Shown here piece by piece: positions 8,366 to 19,117 of a stretch of 64,000 bases of DNA. This stretch comes from Streptomyces sp. RKAG290. GTDB lineage: Bacteria; Actinomycetota; Actinomycetes; Streptomycetales; Streptomycetaceae. The notes beneath the pieces are model-generated. The model was not told the origin of the DNA. It saw nothing but the letters and a program-made list of their open reading frames with translations, and made no database searches. The DNA lies in contig NZ_JAJOZC010000001.1 in the NCBI RefSeq assembly GCF_023701695.1, forward strand, positions 248,001 through 312,000. The letters are read 5' to 3'. Both the position numbers and the translations under genes were made by a program. Each line of letters opens with the position of its first letter. Position 1 is the stretch's first letter.

Positions 8366-9610
8366 ATGAAGAGCAACCTCACGCCGCTGGGGCCCAAGGC
8401 CGACAAGGACACCGTCCGGCGCAGCAACCTCAGCCTCGTGCTGCGGGCCGTCCGTGACGAGGGCGAGGGCGAGGCGACCCGGGCCGGGGTCGCCGCGCGG
8501 GTGGGGCTGACCCGGGCCGCCGTGTCCTCGCTGGTCGAGCAGCTGCTCGACAGCGGGTTCCTCACCGAGTCCGGCAAGACGTTCAGCGGGCAGGCGGGCC
8601 GGCCCGGCACCGCACTCAAGATGGCCCGCACCGGTCCGGCCGGACTCGGCGTCGAGGTCAACATCGACTACGTGTCGGTGTGCGTCGTCGATCTGGCCGG
8701 CACCGGCCGGGTCCGGCTCACCGAGCACCTCGACAACCGCGGCGCACCGCCCGACGAGGTGCTGGCGCGCGCGGCCCGGATCGCCGCACGCACCCTCGAA
8801 TCGGCGCGCGAGCAGGAACTGTTCCCGGTCGGTGTGACTCTCGCCCTGCCCGGCCTGGTCTCCGACGGGTCGGTGCGCCAGGCTCCCAACCTGGGCTGGA
8901 ACCAGGTCCCGGCCCAGGAGCTGTTCGCGGCCTCGCTGGCCGCCGAGCGCCCCGGCCACGAGCCGCTGACCGTGAGTTCGGAGAACGAGGCCAACCTGGC
9001 GGCGCTGGCCGAGCTCTGGTTCGGCGGGCTGGAGCGGATCCGGAACTTTCTGTATCTGACCGGCGAGATCGGCGTCGGCGGCGCCCTGGTGATCAACGGC
9101 GAGCTGCTGCGCGGGGCGCACGGGTTCGCCGGGGAGATCGGGCATGTCGTGGTGGACTCGGACGGCCCGCAGTGCCGGTGCGGTTCGCGCGGCTGCCTGG
9201 AGCAGTACGCGGGACAGGCGGCGCTCCTGCGGGCGGCCGGGATCGAGGAGAGCGGCAGCGGCATCGCGGTCACCGAACTGGAACGGCGCGCCCGGGCCGG
9301 GGACGAGCGGGCGGTGGCCGCGGTCGCCGGTGCGGGCCGGATGCTGGGGCGGGTGCTGTCCGGGGCGGTGAATCTGCTGGACCCCGACGCCGTGGTGCTC
9401 GGCGGGATCTACCGCAACCTGATGCCGTGGCTGTCACCGCCCGTCGACCAGGAGCTGACGGACCGGGTGGTGTCCGGTCTGTGGACCCCGGGCAACGGCA
9501 GGCTGCGCGCCTCATCCGTCGCGGGTGACGCGGCGCGGGGTGCGGCGGCGCTGGTGATGACGGACGTGCTCGCCGACCCGGTCGCGTACGCGGGGCGGGC
9601 CACGGCCTGA
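8366..9610 (+). CDS. ROK-family transcriptional regulator (XylR-like)
   Basis: 414 aa. N-terminal winged helix (residues ~12-75, ATRAGVAARVGLTRAAVSSLV), then an actin-like sugar-binding ROK domain. The zinc motif is CRCGSRGCLE (~residue 268). It faces xylA convergently, and xylB lies just beyond, so the most likely role is xylose-responsive repression of the xylA/xylB promoter region. Ligand assignment is from context. Confidence 0.88.
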   Translation: MKSNLTPLGPKADKDTVRRSNLSLVLRAVRDEGEGEATRAGVAARVGLTRAAVSSLVEQLLDSGFLTESGKTFSGQAGRPGTALKMARTGPAGLGVEVNIDYVSVCVVDLAGTGRVRLTEHLDNRGAPPDEVLARAARIAARTLESAREQELFPVGVTLALPGLVSDGSVRQAPNLGWNQVPAQELFAASLAAERPGHEPLTVSSENEANLAALAELWFGGLERIRNFLYLTGEIGVGGALVINGELLRGAHGFAGEIGHVVVDSDGPQCRCGSRGCLEQYAGQAALLRAAGIEESGSGIAVTELERRARAGDERAVAAVAGAGRMLGRVLSGAVNLLDPDAVVLGGIYRNLMPWLSPPVDQELTDRVVSGLWTPGNGRLRASSVAGDAARGAAALVMTDVLADPVAYAGRATA

Positions 9611-9615
9611 GCGGG

Positions 9616-9655
9616 TGACGGGGGCGGACGCGCTGTGCGCCCACCCCCGCTGTCA
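9616..9655. terminator. Hairpin between convergent ROK and xylA genes
   Basis: TGACGGGGGCGG pairs with CCACCCCCGCTGTCA, with one mismatch and a small bulge. Position suits two-way termination. Confidence 0.5.
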
Positions 9656-9677
9656 GTGCTTCACCCGTGCGGCCGGG

Positions 9678-10847
9678 TCAGCGGATGCCGAGCAGGTGGT
9701 CCATGGCCAGCTGGTCCAGGGCCTCGAACGCCATGCCGCGCTCCGCAGCCGCGGTCACGTCGAAGTCCTCGTAGGCGGAGCGGTCGGCCAGCAGTCCGGC
9801 CACGCCGTCCTCGGCGGTGCGCTGTGCCAGCTCGTCCAGCCGGGACGCGCGCAGCGCCTCCTGCACCGCCGGGTCGGCGCGGAAGGCCGCGGCGCGCTCC
9901 TTGAGGATCAGGTAGTTGCGCATGCAGCCCGCGGCCGAGGCCCAGACGCCGTCGTAGTCCTCGGTCCGCGGCGGCTTGAAGTCGAAGTGGCGCGGGCCCT
10001 CGTAGCCGGCCGTCTCCAGCAGGTCGACCAGCCAGAACGCCTGGCGCAGGTCACCGGCGCCGAAGCGGAGGTCCTGGTCGTACTTGATGCCGGACTGGCC
10101 GTTGAGGTCGATGTGGAAGAGCTTGCCCGCCCAGATCGCCTGCGCGATGCCGTGCGGGAAGTTCAGCCCCGCCATCTGCTCGTGGCCGGTCTCCGGGTTG
10201 ACGCCCACCATCTCCGGGCGCTCCAGGCGCTCGATGAAGGCGAGGGCGTGGCCGATCGTCGGCAGCAGGATGTCGCCGCGCGGCTCGTTCGGCTTGGGCT
10301 CGATGGCGAACCGGAGGTCGTAGCCCTGTTCGGTGACGTAGTCGCCCAGCAGGTCGAAGGCCTCCTTCATCCGGTCGAGCGCGACCCGGATGTCCTTGGC
10401 GGCGCCGGACTCGGAGCCCTCGCGGCCGCCCCAGGCGACATAGGTGGTGGCGCCGAGCTCGACGGCGAGGTCGATGTTGCGGATGACCTTGCGCAGCGCG
10501 TACCGGCGGACGTCGAGGTCGTTGGAGGTGAACGCGCCGTCCTTGAAGACGGGGTGGGTGAAGAGGTTCGTGGTGGCCATGGGGACGACGAGCCCGGCGG
10601 CGTCCAGCGCCTGCCGGAACCGCTTCACGATGCCTTCGCGCTCGGAGTCCGACGAGCCGAACGGGATCAGGTCGTCGTCGTGGAACGTCACACCGTAGGC
10701 GCCGAGCTCCGCGAGCCGCTGGACGGAGTCCACCGGGTCGATCGCCGCCCGGGTCGCGTCGCCGAACGGGTCGCGCCCCTGCCAGCCCACGGTCCACAGA
10801 CCGAAGGTGAACCTGTCCTGCGGGGTGGGGGTGAAGCGTTCCGTCAT
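9678..10847 (-). CDS. xylA: Xylose isomerase
   Basis: 389 aa, the usual size for Streptomyces D-xylose isomerase. It converts xylose to xylulose in a TIM barrel with two divalent metals. Visible active-site segments are [13 protein letters not shown] (catalytic His), [13 protein letters not shown] (metal Glu and Lys), [26 protein letters not shown] and [11 protein letters not shown] chose ATG 10847 because the protein then begins [18 protein letters not shown] and GAAGG precedes it. Divergent from xylB across about 240 bp. Confidence 0.97.
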   Translation of the reverse strand: MTERFTPTPQDRFTFGLWTVGWQGRDPFGDATRAAIDPVDSVQRLAELGAYGVTFHDDDLIPFGSSDSEREGIVKRFRQALDAAGLVVPMATTNLFTHPVFKDGAFTSNDLDVRRYALRKVIRNIDLAVELGATTYVAWGGREGSESGAAKDIRVALDRMKEAFDLLGDYVTEQGYDLRFAIEPKPNEPRGDILLPTIGHALAFIERLERPEMVGVNPETGHEQMAGLNFPHGIAQAIWAGKLFHIDLNGQSGIKYDQDLRFGAGDLRQAFWLVDLLETAGYEGPRHFDFKPPRTEDYDGVWASAAGCMRNYLILKERAAAFRADPAVQEALRASRLDELAQRTAEDGVAGLLADRSAYEDFDVTAAAERGMAFEALDQLAMDHLLGIR

Positions 10848-10898
10848 GCCTGCCGCCTTCGCGCCATGGGCCCGTAGCCGGCCGGGCGGCCGGACCTC

Positions 10899-11013
10899 AA
10901 TTTGTTCACTGTCATGACTAATCATGCACGGACCACCCCGCTGACGTAACCCCTCCATCGCCGGAAAACCGTGACGCCCCCTGTGCCGACCGGGATCGAT
11001 CGCGTAATTTGTT
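10899..11013. promoter_or_regulatory. xylA-xylB divergent promoter region with candidate operators
   Basis: AATTTGTT occurs twice (10899-10906 and 11006-11013), one near each gene. The inverted repeat CATGA-ctaa-TCATG is at 10913-10926. The stretch is AT-rich relative to its surroundings. These are candidate binding sites for the nearby ROK regulator; no experiment is implied. Confidence 0.45.
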
Positions 11014-11086
11014 TTTCTTACGATCAAATCCCGCCGGGCGAGAACCGGCAGCCCGGGAACCCCCGAACCAGAGAATGAGGTCGCCC

Positions 11087-12576
11087 ATGCCGCCGCAGAC
11101 AGTCGTCATCGGTGTGGACAGCTCCACCCAGTCCACCAAAGCGGCGTTCGTCGACAGCGCCACCGGCCGGCTGCTCGCCGTCGGCCGCGCCCCGCACGTC
11201 GTCACCGGCGAGGCCGGGGCCCGCGAGAGCGACCCCGAGGTGTGGTGGCAGGCACTGCGTGACGCGGTCGCGGCCGGGCTGAAGGAGTCCGGCGTCGCCC
11301 CTGCGGACATCGCCGGGATCGCCGTCGCCGGGCAGCAGCACGGCCTGGTCGTCCTCGACGCGGCGGGCCGCCCGCTGCGTCCGGCGCTGCTCTGGAACGA
11401 CACCCGCTCCGCCCCGCAGGCCGCGGCACTCACCGCGGCGCTGGGCGGGGACGACGCCTGGACGGCACGCACCGGATCGGTGCCGGTGGCCGCGATGACC
11501 GCCTCGAAGTGGCAGTGGCTGCGGGAGAACGAACCGGAGACCGCCGCCGCGACCGCGGCGATCCGCCTGCCCCACGACTTCCTGACCGAGCGGCTGTCCG
11601 GCCGCGCCGTCACCGACCCCGGCGACGCGTCCGGCACCTGCTGGTACTCCACCGCCACCGGCGCCTATGACCCGGAGCTGCTCGAACTCCTCGCCATCGA
11701 CGTCGCGGCGCTGCCGGAGGTGGCGGCGAGCGGGGCGGCCCGCATCGGCGCGCTGACCGCCGAGGCGGCACAGGCGCTCGGCCTGCCCGCAGGTATCGCA
11801 GTCGCGGCGGGCACCGGTGACAACATGAGCGCCGCCGTCGGCCTCGGGCTCGGCGGCGCCGGACTCCTGGACCACCCGGTCCTCAGCCTCGGCACCTCCG
11901 GCACGGTCTTCGCCGCCTCCCGGACCAGGCCCGCCTCCCCCGCGCTCTCCGGCTTCGCCGCGGCCGACGGTACGTACCTCCCGCTGGCCTGCACCCTCAA
12001 CTGCACGCTCGCCGTGGACAAGGTCGCCGCACTGCTGGGCCTGGACCGCGAGGACGCCGCCCCCGGCGGCGAGGCCGTCCTCCTCCCCTACCTGGACGGC
12101 GAACGCACCCCCGACCTCCCCACCGCCGCGGGCCTCCTCACCGGCCTGCGGCACGACACCACCCCCAGCAGCTCCTGGGCGCCGCCTACGAGGGCGCGGT
12201 CTTCACGGTGCTGCGGGCGCTGGACGAACTGCTGCGGGCCTGCGGACTCGACCCGGCCGATCCCGAGGTGGCGGCCCGGCCACTGCGGCTGATCGGCGGC
12301 GGCGCCCAGGGTCGTCAGTGGGTGGAGACCGTGCGGCGGCTGTCCGGCCGGCCGGTGACCGTGCCGGCCGGCGGGGAGCTCGTCGCCGTGGGCGCTGCCG
12401 CGCTCGCGGCAGCGGCGGCCACCGGCAAGGACCCGGTCGCGATCGCCTCCGGCTGGGGCACCGGCGAGGACCTGCAACTGGAGGCGGTGGAAAGGGATCT
12501 GGCCGGCTGGACACGGATCGGCTCGGTACTGGACCGGGCGTCCGCTCCCCTGCTGGGCAAGGACCGGCGGGGCTGA
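11087..12576 (+). CDS. xylB: Xylulokinase (FGGY family), apparent frameshift
   Basis: About 496 aa if repaired. Phosphorylates xylulose after XylA. The N-terminal FGGY domain starts [17 protein letters not shown] and includes [17 protein letters not shown] and [13 protein letters not shown]; the C-terminal domain has [23 protein letters not shown]. The frame breaks at the five-C run 12162-12166: one more C gives [16 protein letters not shown] and runs cleanly to the stop at 12576. ATG 11087 is preferred over 11075 because GAGG sits six bases before it. Confidence 0.9.
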
Positions 12577-12713
12577 GCGGCAGACCACCGGAGCCGGGCC
12601 GGACCGCTCCGCGGCTGACCTGTTGTCACATTTCGCGACACCTGCCGCGCGGGCGGGCGGGACGGCCAACGACCCGTTTTGGAAAGCGAACTGATGTTCA
12701 CTACTATCCGGCG

Positions 12714-13990
12714 ATGATCATAAGAAGAAGGCTGACGGTCGGGGTGGGCATTCTGCTCGCCACCCTGACCGCCGGGCTCGGCTCGGCCCTCCCCGCCGCG
12801 GCCGATGAAACCCCCACCAAAGCCGCCCCAAGGTCGAGCTGGTGCTCGACGTCAGTGGCTCCATGCGGACCCGGGACATCGACGGCCAGTCCCGGATGAC
12901 CGCGGCGAAGCAGGCCTTCAACGAGGTCCTCGACTCGGTGCCCGAGCAGGTGCAGCTCGGCATCCGTACCCTCGGTGCCGACTACCCCGGCGACGACCGC
13001 AAGGTCGGCTGCAAGGACACCAAGCAGCTCTACCCGGTCGGCCCGCTGGACCGCACCGAGGCCAAGACCGCGGTGGCCACCCTGGCGCCCACCGGCTGGA
13101 CCCCGATCGGCCCTGCGCTGCTGGGCGCAGCCGACGACCTGGACGGCGGTGACTCCACCCGCCGGATCGTGCTGATCAGCGACGGCGAGGACACCTGCGG
13201 GCCGCTCGACCCGTGCGAAGTGGCACGTGACATCGCGGCGCGCGGCATCCACCTGGTCATCGACACCCTCGGCCTGGTGCCGAACGCGAAGATCCGCAAG
13301 CAGCTGACCTGCATCGCGGAGGCCACCGGCGGCACCTACACCGCCGTCCAGCACACCGATCAACTCTCCGGCCGTGTGAAGCAGTTGGTGGACCGGGCGG
13401 CCGAACCCGTCGTCACCCCGGTCGCGACCGAGGGCGCGGGCAGCTGCACCGACGCCCCGCAGCTCAAGCCCGGTCTCTACACCGACCGCGAGAAGTTCGC
13501 CGAGCACCGCTGGTACCGGGTCGACGTGCTGCCCGGTCAGGAACTGCGCGCCTCGGTCAGTGTCTTCGCCGACCGCGCCGTCAACAACGACTACGGCATG
13601 CTGCTGCGCGCGGTGACGGTGCACGGCAGAGAGATCGTCAGGGGTTCGGAGTCCGGCACCGGACGCACGGACGCCATCTCGTCCGGGCTGCGATACCCGA
13701 AGCCCGACGAGGACACGGACGGTGACGTGAAGCCCGCAGCGGAGACCGTGTGTCTCCAGGTCAGCAACTCCTTCTCGGCCCCCGCCTCGGTGAAGACCGC
13801 ACCCGGCATGCCGGTCGAGCTGACCGTCGACGTCGTGGACGCCCCCGACGCCGCGGCCGACCCCGCCGCGTTCGGTCTCGGCCGCGGCTGGTGGCTGCTC
13901 GGCGTGCTGGTCCTCACCGGACTGATCGCCGGCCTGCTGACCGGCTGGATCTCGCGCTGGCGCATCGCCGTCTGGAGGACCAACCGATGA
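12714..13990 (+). CDS. Secreted/membrane VWA-domain protein, apparent frameshift
   Basis: About 425 aa. Signal peptide (residues 1-31), von Willebrand A domain with an intact MIDAS-type site (VLDVSGSM, then TGWTPIGPAL and LISDGEDTCG), a beta-rich region, and a C-terminal membrane helix (WWLLGVLVLTGLIAGLLTGW). The first 38 residues and the VWA domain are in different frames; one extra C in 12826-12829 gives KAAPKVELVLDVSGSM. Overlaps the next gene by ATGA. The pair probably forms a cell-surface complex of unknown purpose. Confidence 0.85.
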
Positions 13991-14817
13991 TCCGTACGAC
14001 ACGCGTGCTCGCGGGCGCGCTGCTCACCGGCCTCGCCCTGCTCACCGGGGCGGGGGCCGCGGTCGCGGACGACCCGTCGGCGAGTCCGAGCCCCGGTTCC
14101 TCCGCCGAGGGCTCCGGCCCCACCGAGGCGGGCACCACCTTCCGTACCGCCACGGCGATCCAGCAGGACCAGACCGCCACCGCCGGGGGCTCCACGGGCG
14201 ACTACCTCTACTGGGTGTTCCCGGCCGACGCGGGCCAGCGGGCCACGGTCAAGGCGAAGGTCACCCTGCCCGAGAGCGCCACCCGGCACGGCGCCTCGAC
14301 CTGGCAGGTCGATGTGTACGACGGGCTGCGCCGCCGCCAGGCCTGCATGTACGGCCGGCAGACCGGCACGGCCGCGGCCGACGCCACCGCGGTCGAGCTC
14401 ACCTGCGTCCTGCGCACCGTCAGGGCCTGGTCGGAGCCGTGGGCCAACGACCCGCTGCCCGGCAGCTACTACGTCCGCCTCACGGTCGTCGACCTGCCTT
14501 CGGCGGATCTCGGGCTTCCGGTACGGACCGAGGTCGAGGTCACGTCGGCCGGCCAGGGCGGCGCCGGGGACGTCGACGGCACGCTGTCCGAACCGCTGGT
14601 GCCCGGCGTGTCCTCGGTCGGGCAGGCGACCCACGACGCGTCGTCCGGCTCGGTCCCGGCCGCCGGTGAACCCGAGGACGGCTGGGCCTCCGGCTGGTGG
14701 ACCGACCGCTGGCTGTGGACCGTCGGCGGCGGGGTGCTGGGCGCGTTCGCGGCCGTCTTCGGCTACTCGCTGACCCGCGGCAACGGCCGCCCGTCCCGGG
14801 TCCCGCCGGGCGCCTGA
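13987..14817 (+). CDS. Membrane-anchored extracytoplasmic protein, partner of the VWA protein
   Basis: 276 aa. Signal peptide to about residue 27, a Ser/Pro-rich linker, a beta-rich domain (TAGGSTGDYLYWVFPADAGQ) that resembles bacterial pre-peptidase-type folds, and one C-terminal membrane helix (WLWTVGGGVLGAFAAVFGYSL). ATG overlaps the VWA stop, so it is translationally coupled. No exact family recognised. Confidence 0.75.
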   Translation: MIRTTRVLAGALLTGLALLTGAGAAVADDPSASPSPGSSAEGSGPTEAGTTFRTATAIQQDQTATAGGSTGDYLYWVFPADAGQRATVKAKVTLPESATRHGASTWQVDVYDGLRRRQACMYGRQTGTAAADATAVELTCVLRTVRAWSEPWANDPLPGSYYVRLTVVDLPSADLGLPVRTEVEVTSAGQGGAGDVDGTLSEPLVPGVSSVGQATHDASSGSVPAAGEPEDGWASGWWTDRWLWTVGGGVLGAFAAVFGYSLTRGNGRPSRVPPGA

Positions 14818-14823
14818 CGCCGG

Positions 14824-14865
14824 GCCGTCAGCCGGACCGGCCCGCTCCCGGGCCCGGCTGACGGC
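14824..14865. terminator. Strong bidirectional terminator hairpin
   Basis: Perfect 12-bp stem: GCCGTCAGCCGG (14824-14835) with CCGGCTGACGGC (14854-14865). Between convergent genes. Confidence 0.75.
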
Positions 14866-14948
14866 TCCGCGCACCCTGTCCGAGCTCCGGAGCCCGCGGC
14901 CGCGGCCGCTCATGGTGCCGGATGCCCCTCCGCCCCGGCCCGCCCCGG

Positions 14949-16136
14949 TCAGGAGGCCCGGTCCGCGGCGAACGGGCCTCCCTGGGCGAAGGCGAGGGCC
15001 GCGAAGCGGTCACCGATGCGGCGGTGGGTGGCGGCGTCCGGGTGGATCTGGTCCGGCAGCGGCAGTTCGGCGAAGTCCTCCTCGCCGTAGAGGCTGCGGC
15101 CGTCGAGGTAGTGCAGGTGCGGGTCGTCGGCCGAGCGCTGCTTCACCAGTCGGCTCAGCTCGTCCCTGATGACGTTGAGCGTCAGCTTCCCGGCGGCCCG
15201 CTCGGCAGGGTCGCCCACGGCCACGAACTGGAGCCTTCCCTCACCGAGGTTACTGAAGTCCGGGGCACTGGGGCCCGGGGTGTCCTCGTGGATGGGGCAC
15301 AGGAGGGGCGAGACGACCAGGAGCGGCGTGCTGGGGTGCCCCTCGCGGATGGTGTCGAGGAAGCCGTGCACCGCCGGGGTGAAGGCGCGCAGCCGCATCA
15401 GATCGACGTTGACGAGGTTGATGCCGATCTTGACGCTGATCAGGTCCGCGGGGGTGTCGCGCATGGCCCGGGCGGTGAACGGGTCGAGCAGGGCGCTGCC
15501 GCCCAGGCCCAGGTTGATCAGCTCCACCCCGCCGAGCGAGGCGGCGAGTGCGGGCCAGGTGGTGGTGGGGCTCGCCGCGTCGGAGCCGTGGCTGATCGAA
15601 CTCCCGTGGTGCAGCCACACCTTGCGGCCGCTGTCCGGTGCGGGCTCGACAGGGGCGTCGGTGCGCAGCTCGACGAGCTCGGCGGTCTCGTTGTACGGCA
15701 GCCAGATCTCGACGTCCTTGTCACCGTCGGGCAGCCCGGAGAACCCGACACTGCCGACCGGGCCGGGCCGGAACTCCCTGGACCCCTTGGTCATGTCGAC
15801 CGTGAGGACGTTGCCGCCGGTAGCACTCCCCTGCCCTGCGAGTCGGCCGTCGACGAGCAGGTCGTACACACCGTCCGGGCGTGCCGGCACGCCCTCGTAG
15901 GCGGTCCTGGTCCGGAGTACGGCCAGCTCCAACGCCGTGGCCCGGGTACGGAACACCAGCCGTACGCCGGAGGGCTGGGCCTCCACCATGGCCAGCTGCC
16001 CGTCGTCGCACTGCGCGCGGGCCCGGTCGGGCAGCCGGTGCGGACGCAGCCCGCGCTCGGTGCGCTCCAGGTCGAGCGCGCCGCGCAGGAGGGCCGCGGT
16101 GATCGGTGTGGTGATCCAGTCGGTCTCGGTGTGCAT
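14949..16136 (-). CDS. SGNH/GDSL-type esterase
   Basis: 395 aa. N-terminal beta-sandwich (residues ~1-170, like the N-domain of SsfX3-type enzymes) followed by an SGNH hydrolase core. Catalytic blocks: WLHHGSSISHGSD (Ser), NLGLGGSA (Gly), ISVKIGINLVN (Asn) and LPDQIHPDAATH (Asp-His dyad). No signal peptide, so probably cytoplasmic; ester substrate unknown. Confidence 0.88.
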   Translation of the reverse strand: MHTETDWITTPITAALLRGALDLERTERGLRPHRLPDRARAQCDDGQLAMVEAQPSGVRLVFRTRATALELAVLRTRTAYEGVPARPDGVYDLLVDGRLAGQGSATGGNVLTVDMTKGSREFRPGPVGSVGFSGLPDGDKDVEIWLPYNETAELVELRTDAPVEPAPDSGRKVWLHHGSSISHGSDAASPTTTWPALAASLGGVELINLGLGGSALLDPFTARAMRDTPADLISVKIGINLVNVDLMRLRAFTPAVHGFLDTIREGHPSTPLLVVSPLLCPIHEDTPGPSAPDFSNLGEGRLQFVAVGDPAERAAGKLTLNVIRDELSRLVKQRSADDPHLHYLDGRSLYGEEDFAELPLPDQIHPDAATHRRIGDRFAALAFAQGGPFAADRAS

Positions 16137-16219
16137 GTCTCCACCCGTCGCTCAGTGTCTGTGTAGGGGGGCTTCGCTCTCGCCGGCGGGCGGTCAGGCC
16201 GGCCGGCGCGGTGTTCCTG

Positions 16220-16789
16220 TCAGGGTGCGGGCCAGTTCCGCAGGAGGGCGTCGAGCGCGTCCAGCACCCGCGCCCAGCTTTCCTGCGAGTCCGGGGCGCT
16301 GTGGCTGAACCCGCCCTGCATCTCCAGGCTCACGTAGCCGTGGAAGACGCTGCCCAGCAGCCGTACGGCGTGCGTCTGGTCGGGCTCGGTCAGGTCGTAC
16401 CCGCGCAGGATCGCCCGGGTCATCTGCGCGTGCCTGCCGCCCGCGCTGGCTGCCGCCGCCTCCGGATCGAGCCGCAACTGGGCCGCGGCGTAGCGGCCGG
16501 GGTGCTCCCGGGCGTAGTCGCGGTAGACGTCGGCGAAGGCGCTCAGGGCGTCCTTGCCGGCCCTCCCGGCCAGGGCGGCGGCGCCCCGGTCGGCGAGCTC
16601 CTCCAGGGCGAGCAGGGCGATTCTGGTCTTGAGGTCGTGGGAGTTCTTCAGGTGCGAGTACAGGCTCGCGACCTTGACGTCGAACTGCCGGGCGAGCGCC
16701 GAGACGGTCACCTGGTCGAAGCCGACCTCGTCGGCCAGCTCGGCCCCGGCCTGGGCCAGACGTTCCGCGGTCAGTCCTGCACGCACCAT
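16220..16789 (-). CDS. TetR-family regulator
   Basis: About 189 aa. N-terminal helix-turn-helix FDQVTVSALARQFDVKVASLYSHLKN, C-terminal ligand domain of the WHG type. I start it at ATG 16789 because AAGGGG sits 6-7 bases upstream, and the -10 box at 16817-16822 puts the transcript start near 16810, which excludes the upstream ATG at 16813. Divergent from the P450 at 17053, which it may regulate. Confidence 0.85.
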   Translation of the reverse strand: MVRAGLTAERLAQAGAELADEVGFDQVTVSALARQFDVKVASLYSHLKNSHDLKTRIALLALEELADRGAAALAGRAGKDALSAFADVYRDYAREHPGRYAAAQLRLDPEAAAASAGGRHAQMTRAILRGYDLTEPDQTHAVRLLGSVFHGYVSLEMQGGFSHSAPDSQESWARVLDALDALLRNWPAP

Positions 16790-16816
16790 ACTCATCCCCT
16801 TGTTCGGCATCACCCA

Positions 16817-16845
16817 TTATGCAGGTGCCTAATACCTTTAGGCAA
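16817..16845 (-). promoter_or_regulatory. tetR promoter with overlapping palindromic operator
   Basis: On the minus strand TTGCCT (16840-16845), a 17-bp spacer and CATAAT (16817-16822) form a near-consensus promoter. The inverted repeat GCCTAA-tacct-TTAGGC (16827-16843) fills the spacer and overlaps the -35, as expected for autorepression. Confidence 0.65.
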
Positions 16846-17052
16846 ATGAGCGAGTAACGCCGGTGCACCTGACCGGCCGGGGCCGGATCCGGCCGTAGCG
16901 GCACGACCACCCCCCACTCCGTGCCACCGCCCGGCTACCCTCGACAACTCACGTACTCCACAAGGCCGGTGACGGATCCAGGGTCAGCGGATCCACCGGA
17001 GTCATGTCACCGCGCACCGACCGTGGTGCGCCCCATGGAGCGGAGAGCTCAC

Positions 17053-18424
17053 ATGTCCACGGAGACCGGCCCGGCCGTCGATGCCGAGGCGCGCGGCCAC
17101 CGGATCGTGCCGGGCCCGAAAGGGCTGCCGCTCCTCGGGAACATGCCGCAGTTCGCCAGGAACCCCCTCGCGTTCTTCGAGCGGCTGCGCGGCCACGGGG
17201 ACATGGTCCGGTGGCGCTTCGGCCCCAACTCCTGTGTTTTCGTGGCCGATCCCGAGTGCATAGGCGAACTGCTCACCGAGACGGAACGCACCTTCGACCA
17301 GCCGGCCCTCGGTATCGCGTTCCGCACCGTGATGGGCAATGGAGTCGTGGTGGCGCGCGGGTCCGACTGGCGGCGCAAGCGTTCACTGGTGCAGCCGTCC
17401 GTGCGGCCCAAGCAGGTGCGCTCGTACGCGGCGACCATGGCGGGCAGCACGGTGGAGCTGGCCGACACCTGGTCGGGGGGTGAACGCATCGACATCAAGC
17501 GGGAGATGGCGGCGCTGACGCAGAAGATCGCCGTCCGCACCATCTTCGGCGTCGACACACCCGCCGACGCCGAGGCGATGGGCCGGGCCATGGACGTGGC
17601 CCAGACGGAGATCGGCAAGGAGTTCGCCGGAATCGGCGCCCTGCTGCCGGACTGGGTGCCCACCCCGGGACGGGCCAGGATCCGGAAGGCCGCCGCGGTC
17701 ATCGACGCCGAGGTGGGCCGGGTGGTCGCCCGCCACCGCGACGGCGGGGACGACCGCCCGGACCTGCTCAGCCGGCTGCTCACCGCGGTGGACGAGACGG
17801 GCGCCCGGCTCACGGACCAGGAGATCCGCGACGAGACGGTCACGCTGTACATCGGCGGCCACGAGACGACGAGTTCGACACTGGTGTGGGCGTGGTACCT
17901 GCTCTCCCGCAACCCGCGGGCGCGCGCCGCACTCAGCGAGGAGCTGGACCTGGTACTCGGCGACCGCGAGCCGGAGTTCGACGACTACGCACGGCTGACG
18001 TACACCCAGGCGGTCGTCAAGGAGACGCTGCGGCTGTACCCGACGATATGGCTGGTCACCGGGGTCGCCAAGGAGGGGCACGGATCGGCGGCGTGCCCAT
18101 GGCGCAGGGCACCCGGGTGTGGAGCAGCCAGTGGGCCACACACCGTGACGAGAGGTGGTTCCCCGAACCGGAGGAGTTCCGCCCGGAGCGCTGGGCCGCG
18201 GACGCGGACGCGGCCGACGAGATCGCGGAGTACGCCTGGTTCCCGTTCGGCGGCGGCCCCGGGTCTGCCTGGGCACACGGTTCGCGATGGTCGAGGCGGT
18301 GCTGGTACTGGCAGTGCTCGCCCGCCGGTTCGAGCTGGACGTGGACCCCGGCACGATCAACCCCGTGCCGACACTGACGCTGCAGCCGGACCGCGAGGTG
18401 CGGGCCACGGTGCGTGCGAGGTAA
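17053..18424 (+). CDS. Cytochrome P450, two apparent frameshifts
   Basis: About 457 aa if repaired. I-helix oxygen-binding motif IGGHETTSS, K-helix ETLR (ExxR), and heme ligand loop FGGGPRVCLGTRFA. Starts at ATG 17053 (MSTETGPAVD), with GGAG upstream. One missing G at 18075-18078 and one missing C at 18257-18260 account for two frame changes; the heme Cys lies just past the second. No ferredoxin gene is adjacent, so redox partners are elsewhere. Divergent from tetR. Substrate unknown. Confidence 0.85.
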
Positions 18425-18656
18425 CGCCGGCGGCAGCGGTCAGCGCGTACGGTCCGGCCGGGAGCCGGGAGCCAGGAGGGGGATCGGGAGCCAGGAGCCG
18501 GAGGCCGCTGGAGCTGCGGTCGGGCATCCCCGTCGCCGCCTCGGCCCGTCACGAGGCACGGCGCGCCGAGGTACGGGTGAATGGGGGCGTTTCCCCGGCC
18601 CGGTCGCTTTGCTGACCGGGCAGCACCCCCCCACCCCCCAGCCAAGGACAGCAACC

Positions 18657-18899
18657 ATGCGCATGCGTACCGCTCTCGCACTCCCCGCGCTCGCCGTCAT
18701 CGCGATCGTCGGCCTGGCCGGCACGGCCGCGGCCGACGGCGACGCCGGCAACGGCAACGGTGACGGCACCACCGCGACCCAGACGGTCAGCGGCAACACG
18801 GTCTCCGACTCGGAGTTCCTGGGGCACGTGTTCCACGTGGGCAACACCGGCATCCAGCAGACGCCGATCACGGTCACGTTCGCCGGGATCAGCCACTGA
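18657..18899 (+). CDS. Small secreted protein
   Basis: 80 aa. Signal peptide cleaved near TAAADG (residues ~22-27), then a Gly/Asn-rich stretch and a C-terminal VSDSEFLGHVFHVGNTGIQ. No cysteine. Not a chaplin or rodlin by visible motifs. Unknown surface or matrix protein. Confidence 0.65.
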   Translation: MRMRTALALPALAVIAIVGLAGTAAADGDAGNGNGDGTTATQTVSGNTVSDSEFLGHVFHVGNTGIQQTPITVTFAGISH

Positions 18900-19117
18900 C
18901 GACGCCTCCCGCGCACCGGCCGCACGGCAGCCGCCGGGCGGCCGGTGCGCGCTCGGGAGCCGTGGGCGGGCGCCGGCCGAGCGACAGATACTGAACCGAT
19001 ATGTCCGATCTATCGCCAAGAACGCGGCATACCGTCCAGAATGTCCCTGTCGGCCTCATCGGCCACCGAGGCCCTCCGGCCACGACCGCAGGCTGTCGAT
19101 CCAAGGGGAGAAACATC

